Origin: Obelidium mucronatum
Taxonomy: Eukaryota > Chytridiomycota > Chytridiomycetes > Chytridiales > Chytriomycetaceae
Direction of reading: 5' to 3'
Assembly: GCA_025765595.1 (NCBI GenBank)
Contig: JAIVFH010000010.1
Location: 124,001 to 188,000, forward strand
Length of the DNA stretch: 64,000 bases
In this document: positions 58,752-64,000 of the stretch, in pieces
How the letters are laid out: each line of letters opens with the position of its first letter
Numbering within the stretch: position 1 is the first letter of the stretch
Made by a program: the position numbers and the translations under genes
Notes under the pieces: model-generated
Told to the model about the DNA's origin: nothing
Databases searched by the model: none
Seen by the model: the letters and a program-made list of their open reading frames with translations, nothing else

Positions 58752-59594
58752 TTACACCAGCGTGTCCTCATTTCTCAAGTACTCTCCAACATCGGCTTGG
58801 TGAAAGACAATAATTCCAGTAGGTTCCATTTTACGTGCATCTTGTGTACTCTTCGCCGTGACTCCGAAGCCAAGTGGTACATCGCTCATCGACAAAATAA
58901 CAACTCCTTGGTGTTCGGGTGTATCTTCCGTGATTCGTCCAAGATGTGCTTTTAAAATGTGGTTTCCGTACATGAAGGGCATTTCTCCGTTTGGTTTTAC
59001 CCAGACTTTGTACTGTCGTTATAGGTTTTGTGTTTTGTGTTGGTTAGCAACAGCAATATCCCATCGTGGTGGAAGAACAAGAGCCAGACAGAATCAGATG
59101 TATTGCATTGAAGATTCCTTCCGGTCCATATAATCCGCATAAAAGCTGTTGTTGGTTGAATCCAGACTTTTGACCAGTTCGTCAATCCTATCCACACGTT
59201 TCTCCACATGGCGAAAACTACAAGCTGATAGGTTTACCTTGGCGTATTGAGCAAGGTATTCGAGTGCCGTAACATGAAGTCTGAACTTTCCGGTTTTTGT
59301 GAACTTTCCAAAACAAACACCCATAGACATCAAATGCGGGTTGACGCTAGTGGCTTTGCGCATAATAGTTTCGCTGATAAAGTGAGTGATGGAGCGGATC
59401 AGAGATTAGAATTTCAACAACATCCCCAACTTGAACTGTTGTTTCGATTACCTGACGTAGTACACTCGGTCCCTGTGGACTCTGAAGCAGTGCGGATCAT
59501 CTTGCCGATCGATTAAATGAGTGATATTTCGACCGATGTACTTGGCCAGTTTCTCAAAGAGCGTCTTGACTTCTTCTTCTGTGAGTGGCCGCAT
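58752..59594 (-). CDS. NIP7: 60S ribosome-biogenesis factor NIP7
   Basis: Nucleolar factor needed for 27S pre-rRNA processing and 60S assembly. Exons 59594-59452, 59373-59238 and 59012-58752 join in phase to 179 residues, the normal length. It has [57 protein letters not shown], and the PUA domain [20 protein letters not shown]...VGEYLRNED. No slips. It is divergent from BRCA2 with 162 bp between starts. Confidence 0.96.
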
Positions 59595-59756
59595 TTCGGT
59601 GAGTTTTAAAAAAAAAAAAAGAAAGAAAAGTAAAAAATAAATAATATCACATAGTATCGATAAATATATACATACAATTTAAAATGATTCATTTCAATCC
59701 AAATGTGCGGGTGGATATTCGCTATTTACGTAATAAATACGGGATGTGTATTTTTT

Positions 59757-62700
59757 ATGTCCGAATTACCGCCAGCTCAACCACGCCAACTCGACCAACC
59801 AAGCAACGTACAATGCAGAACAGCTCTCAGCAAATGCTTTGATTCAGACTCAGATTCAGACTTTGAATTCTCAGTGGATTCAGAGGCAGAGGGGCAACCT
59901 CTTGAACAACCACAAACGGTAGCAACAGCAACATCAACATCACAGAACTCTTTGTTCTTTGAAAACGCATTGACAGATTCGCAGTGGCTTGAGGCAGCCA
60001 GCTTTGATCTCTCCCAGCGCAGCCCACCTCTTGCTTTACAGACCATTGAACCACCACCCCAGATTGAATGGAAGGATCGCGAAGCAACACCTACTTCAAC
60101 AGCCAAGATCACTCTCAAACGCGCAAAAACGCCTGTCATGCTTTCCCGAAAAAGTCGACTCGACGAAGCGTTCGCTGGCTCAAAGCGGCGGCGGCATACT
60201 TTCCACTCATTCCCGTCTGCGCCTCTTGTGAATAACGTTGCTACACCGGAACCAACCAACACAAAATCTGATGCGCGAAATTTCCGACGTGAAAAGACTC
60301 CGCTCATGAAGGAAAAGAGAATCTCGGCTTTGAGTGGTGGTGCTAAACTGCGAAATGACAACAAACGGAGAAAGAGTCTCGGATCTGACTCTTCTTCTAT
60401 TTCGGTGCTGCCCAATGCAGTAAACGAAACAACCGTGAATATTGCAAGCAAAAACATGCCAGATATTTCAGATCATGAATTATATGCCTTGGTCGCAAGT
60501 GGAGCCATGGATTTTGGGGAAGAAGGTTCTTGACACACCGAGAGCAAACTGCTTTGGTTTCACTGATATAGATTCCTTTTTGCAGACTTTTCACAGATAT
60601 CTTCCAAAACAGATCCCACCACACGGCAGCTATGGCCGGAGCAGCAGCCTCCATTCGAATCTAATCACCAGCAGGAAAGCTTGGAAGCATTATCAAAAGC
60701 GTCAAATGGATTCGTCACAGCAAATCATAAGCGAATCGAAATCCAACCCGAACACTTGGAATTCAGTCGAAGACTATTGGATGAAGACGGCCAAGACACT
60801 CCTTTGAGTCCTCCTCATCGCGGAATCAGTAGTGGCCCGAATCCAAAAACGAATAAGAGGGCTTCTATAGTTTTGGGATTGTCTGATTTGGCGCGAAACG
60901 CCAGCTCCTCGTTGCCTTCGTCAGTAAAGGGAGAACGGTCTGTGCTCCGTGCACCACATCCGATGCTTCAACAAATTCCAGAAAACGCACCATTGAACCC
61001 GCCACATCCATGGAAAACGAATACCGACAACTTGATATCATATAATCCTGAACCTGTCCTTCCAGAGAACTGGATACCGCCATCAAATACACACGAAAAA
61101 GAAAATTCTCATTCAGTACAACTCGTAATGGACTTTGATGGAATAGATGTTGATGATTTCGCTATGGATGGTGGTGACGACTTGGGTGATATCGCAACCA
61201 ACGATGTTTCCAACTCCCGTAACCTTGACGAAGGCCCTGCTGAAACGGCGGAACCATTTCTTGGATTTAGAACTGGAAACTTCAAAAAGATGCCTCCGGT
61301 TTTACAAGAGAGCCGAGCGAAAGCGAATAGGATCTTTGACGGCATTGATGATTCTATGAAACCCAATTTATCTTACAAAATGGAACCTCAGGTTGCAGCT
61401 GATTTGGACAAAGGCGCAATGATTAGCAATGATATGCAGGAAGGAGATGGTTTCTGGTCTGGCCTGGAAAATTCGAATTCGTTTGTCTCTGATCCTGCCC
61501 CCCTGATGCACAATGGTGCAAAAACTACGAATACTTCTGGTGGTTTCAAGAGTGGCAAAGGACACAGTTCACCGCCTCCATCAATCGAAAATATCAAGTT
61601 TTCCGAAAACTTGCTGACCTCATTGGATTCAAAGGAGATCCCGCCTTCTTTTCAGACTGGATTCAAAACAGGAAAGGGAAGAGTGTTACCGAAACCATCA
61701 AAAGAAAGTATGAGAAAATCAGAGGCTGTTTTGGGCGATGCATTGAGTGACGAGACCAGTGGGTTCTTGAATGGAAAGGAACGCTCTTTGCCCCAACCGT
61801 CTGAAGAAAGTATGAGGACATCCGCGTCCCGTATTATTCGACGGTCCCGCTAGCTTTGCTGCTCAAGACGCGACTCCACGTCTCGGATTCTCGAATGGAA
61901 AAGGTCGCGTTTTGCCGAAACCTTCTTTGGCAAATATGGAGCTATCAGCATCAATACTTGGAAACGACCCAATAGTCATCACCAACAAAACAGGTGAAGA
62001 GATAATCATTCCCCCAGAAACACCAAGAACTGGAGGATTTATGTCTGGTAAAGGCCAAGCTCTACCAAAGATATCCAAGGAAAACCTGGATTTTTCAGAA
62101 AAGCTTTTAAACTCTGCTGTTATTGGCTCCCCGTCTCGAGTTACAAAACCGCCCTTGACCTTTGAAAACGCCGAAACCGACTACGAAACCGGTTTTTTCC
62201 AAACCGGCTCTGCATTTGAATACCCCCAAACAATTCAAACTCCCAATTCCTCGAAATACCCCTCTTGCATCGGCAGTCACTCCTTTAAACAGTAGTGGGT
62301 TAAGCAGCAATGCGGTTCAGCAAACCCCGATGCGTTCATTTCACGTGAATGTGGCGACTTTGATTGGCTCGTCCTCGCTTACAGCCTTGTCCAGGAGCGC
62401 TATAAAAGCTGAAACTAGGTCTCCAGCTCCACATCAGAATCGAGGAAGTGGGGTGAAGCAATTTAAGCCGCCGACACCATTACAACGGAAACCCGGCGCG
62501 GGTGGTGGACATGATTTAAATTCTCCTGCTGCCAATTCACCTATTTCATTCCGCGGTGGTTCTTTGAATGGCACCTCTTCTGACGTGACCACGTTGCCGC
62601 CGAAGCAGGTTGTGTTCAACTGTGACAGGTTGGTTTCTATCTTTTTGTCGTTGTTTTTTTTTATCTTGGGTTTAAGTTCATTTATTTCAAGGCGTTTCTC

Positions 62701-64000
62701 GTCATTCGATGCGGGCTGTCTATGGCGATTCGAGATTGACCCATGCATCAGGCGACCTTGCTGACAAAATGTGAGTTGAAACATTGCTGACCTGTGGCAG
62801 TTACTAATACCACTCTTTTCTCTTCGATTCCGTCAGTCCAACTGAAATTCTTCACATGAACTCACAATCTGCCAAAACATTCCGTTTCAAAACAACACCC
62901 GCAACTATGACTACAACCACCGCCCCCGAATCCAATTGGGGTCCTGAAGAATGCCGACACGAGCTCTTGAACAACTATAACCTCTCTGATAAAAAAGTAA
63001 CACCTGAATGGGTGTCGAATCACTATCGTTGGATTGTTTGGAAACTAGCTGCCATGGTTCGATCGTTTCCGGATTTGCTGACTTTGAAAGATGGGGCTGG
63101 GGGTTGGGAAAAGTATTGGAGTGGGTCGGCAGTTGTAGATCAAATGTTGTATAGGTTTGTTTTTGTCATGCGCACCGTTGCCATCCATGTTGATTTTTGT
63201 TTTGTTTTAAAAAGATACCAAAAAGAGTACTGCGATGCAAGAAGATCCTGCTTAAATCTAATAATCGAAGGCGATCGGGCTCCTGATTCGTTGCTTGTGC
63301 TCTGTGTGGCGGATGTGTTTGTGAATGGAGAATCTGTATTGGAGAATGGCATTGATGGTAAAATCGTATTTTTTTTTTTTTTTTTTTTTTTTTTTGGGAT
63401 TAGAATGATGATGCTCTCGTTCTTTTTTTTTTTTAATTCCAACCTTTTCTAGTGACGGAGGTTGCACCAGAGAACTTGGGTTTGGAGTTGACGGATGGCT
63501 GGTATAGTCTCAAAACGCAAATCGATCCGGTTTTGTGCCGGGCATTAGTTTCTGGAACCTTGCGGATAGGTTGCAAATTGATGATTTACGGCGCCCAGGT
63601 GACTGAACCCCGTTCTAAAGATCGAACCCACCCCATTAATTTTACTTGAAATCATAAAGGTCAATGGCGAAACGGGTTCTCGATCGGCATTGGAAGCAGG
63701 AGACCGGCTTGGCTTGAAAATATCAGCGAATGGAACTCGTTTAGCGAAATGGGATGCGAAACTTGGGTACCAAGCTCGACCTATCCCGTTTCAAGTCTCG
63801 ATTGCACGCGTTTCAAAGGAAGGCGGTTCGATACCAATGATTGACGCCGTGGTTATGAGAGTATATCCAATGCTTTTCATGGAAAATAAGATGATCCTGT
63901 CGTGGGCTGAGAATGAAGTGCAGAGCCGAAAACACCAGGTTGACTTTTTTTTTGAATGTCGTTTCAATTTTTTGAAACATTGCGCCCAGGAACTATTTGC
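59757..64000 (+). CDS. BRCA2: BRCA2/Brh2 homologue with at least seven BRC-type repeats (3' partial)
   Basis: Mediator that loads Rad51 on ssDNA in homologous recombination. Exons: 59757-60525, 60586-62628, 62692-62770, 62837-63154, 63215-63357, 63453-63598, 63660-63938, then 63990 to the edge.

A canonical BRC motif (NGFVTANHKRIEIQPEHL, near 60700) is followed by six variants of the form GF-x-(T/S)GKG-x2-LPxPS (61260-62105). The DNA-binding half is clear: the helical domain HYRWIVWKLAAMVRSFP (63026-63080) and OB folds ELTDGWYSLKTQIDP and LGLKISANGTRLAKWD.

Slips occur near 61845 and in 62150-62290, and the 62692-62770 exon fits only in another frame. An in-frame ATG at 59703 is an alternative start. 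Confidence 0.92.
60680..62110 (+). repeat. Seven BRC-type Rad51-binding repeats in BRCA2
   Basis: Copies begin near 60704 (GFVTANHKRI), 61263 (GFRTGNFKKM), 61543 (GFKSGKGHSS), 61660 (GFKTGKGRVL), 61768 (GFLNGKERSL), 61882 (GFSNGKGRVL) and 62035 (GFMSGKGQAL). Only the first keeps the classical FxTA; the rest have FxTG or FxSG/NG. The distal half keeps the S-x-L-L pattern (SENLLTSL, SEAVLGDA, SEKLLNSA) typical of BRC helices. Confidence 0.8.
63369..63396 (+). repeat. Long poly-T tract in a BRCA2 intron
   Basis: A run of about 28 T lies in the intron 63358-63452, much longer than a usual polypyrimidine tract. It is a likely source of length error in the assembly. Confidence 0.7.

Overview
The window looks like nuclear DNA of an early-diverging, probably zoosporic (chytrid-like) fungus. 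Genes are dense and carry many short GT-AG introns (about 48-90 bp, several with CTAAC branch sites). The core set is eukaryotic (SEC23, TIM17, PSD1, GID8, ARL2, APC1, NIP7, uS8, RNA polymerase I subunit 2). A BRCA2 orthologue with BRC repeats is present. There are single-pass receptor-like proteins with SH3, SAM or PAN-like modules. The species assignment is inference; no rRNA or marker gene settles it.

Layout. 1-2.2 kb: 3' part of RPA2 (Pol I), heavily frame-broken. 2.5-5.2 kb: a SAD/Hsl1-type kinase. 5.3-8.1 kb (minus): a single-pass SH3 protein and ribosomal protein uS8. 9.1-28.6 kb: a co-oriented tandem array of nine related genes for apparent single-pass membrane proteins. Their shared plan is a six-cysteine N-terminal domain, a Pro/Thr/Ser stalk, one TM helix followed by Arg, and a tail ending in a PGYYD-x2-G-x-YHYF motif. 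I recognise no named family. The array holds one unrelated intronless DUF1801 gene. It is also split by a 4.6-kb insertion (19.02-23.59 kb) bounded by a 23-bp inverted repeat, which contains a decayed CenH3-like histone gene, a small acidic-protein gene and a 71-bp minisatellite. A separate 0.6-kb foldback element lies between members 7 and 8.

28.8-34.1 kb: a broken F-box/LRR gene, a C2H2 zinc-finger gene and two tandem PAN-like/TM/SAM paralogues. 34.4-49.3 kb: TIM17, SEC23, GID8, PSD1, a tandem pair of unknown multi-pass proteins, an arrestin-fold protein, a small Cys-rich protein, a P450, ARL2 and a GC-rich deaminase. 49.4-55.5 kb: APC1. 56-64 kb: an MFS carrier, an unknown TM protein, NIP7 and BRCA2, which runs off the right edge.

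Two themes recur. First, many otherwise conserved genes carry single-base indels, densest in RPA2, while SEC23, TIM17, GID8, PSD1, ARL2, uS8 and NIP7 read cleanly; this may be consensus error or real decay. Second, short GC-rich palindromes of the type CCGCC-NNN-GGCGG sit inside introns of both ARL2 and APC1, resembling a dispersed intronic hairpin element.
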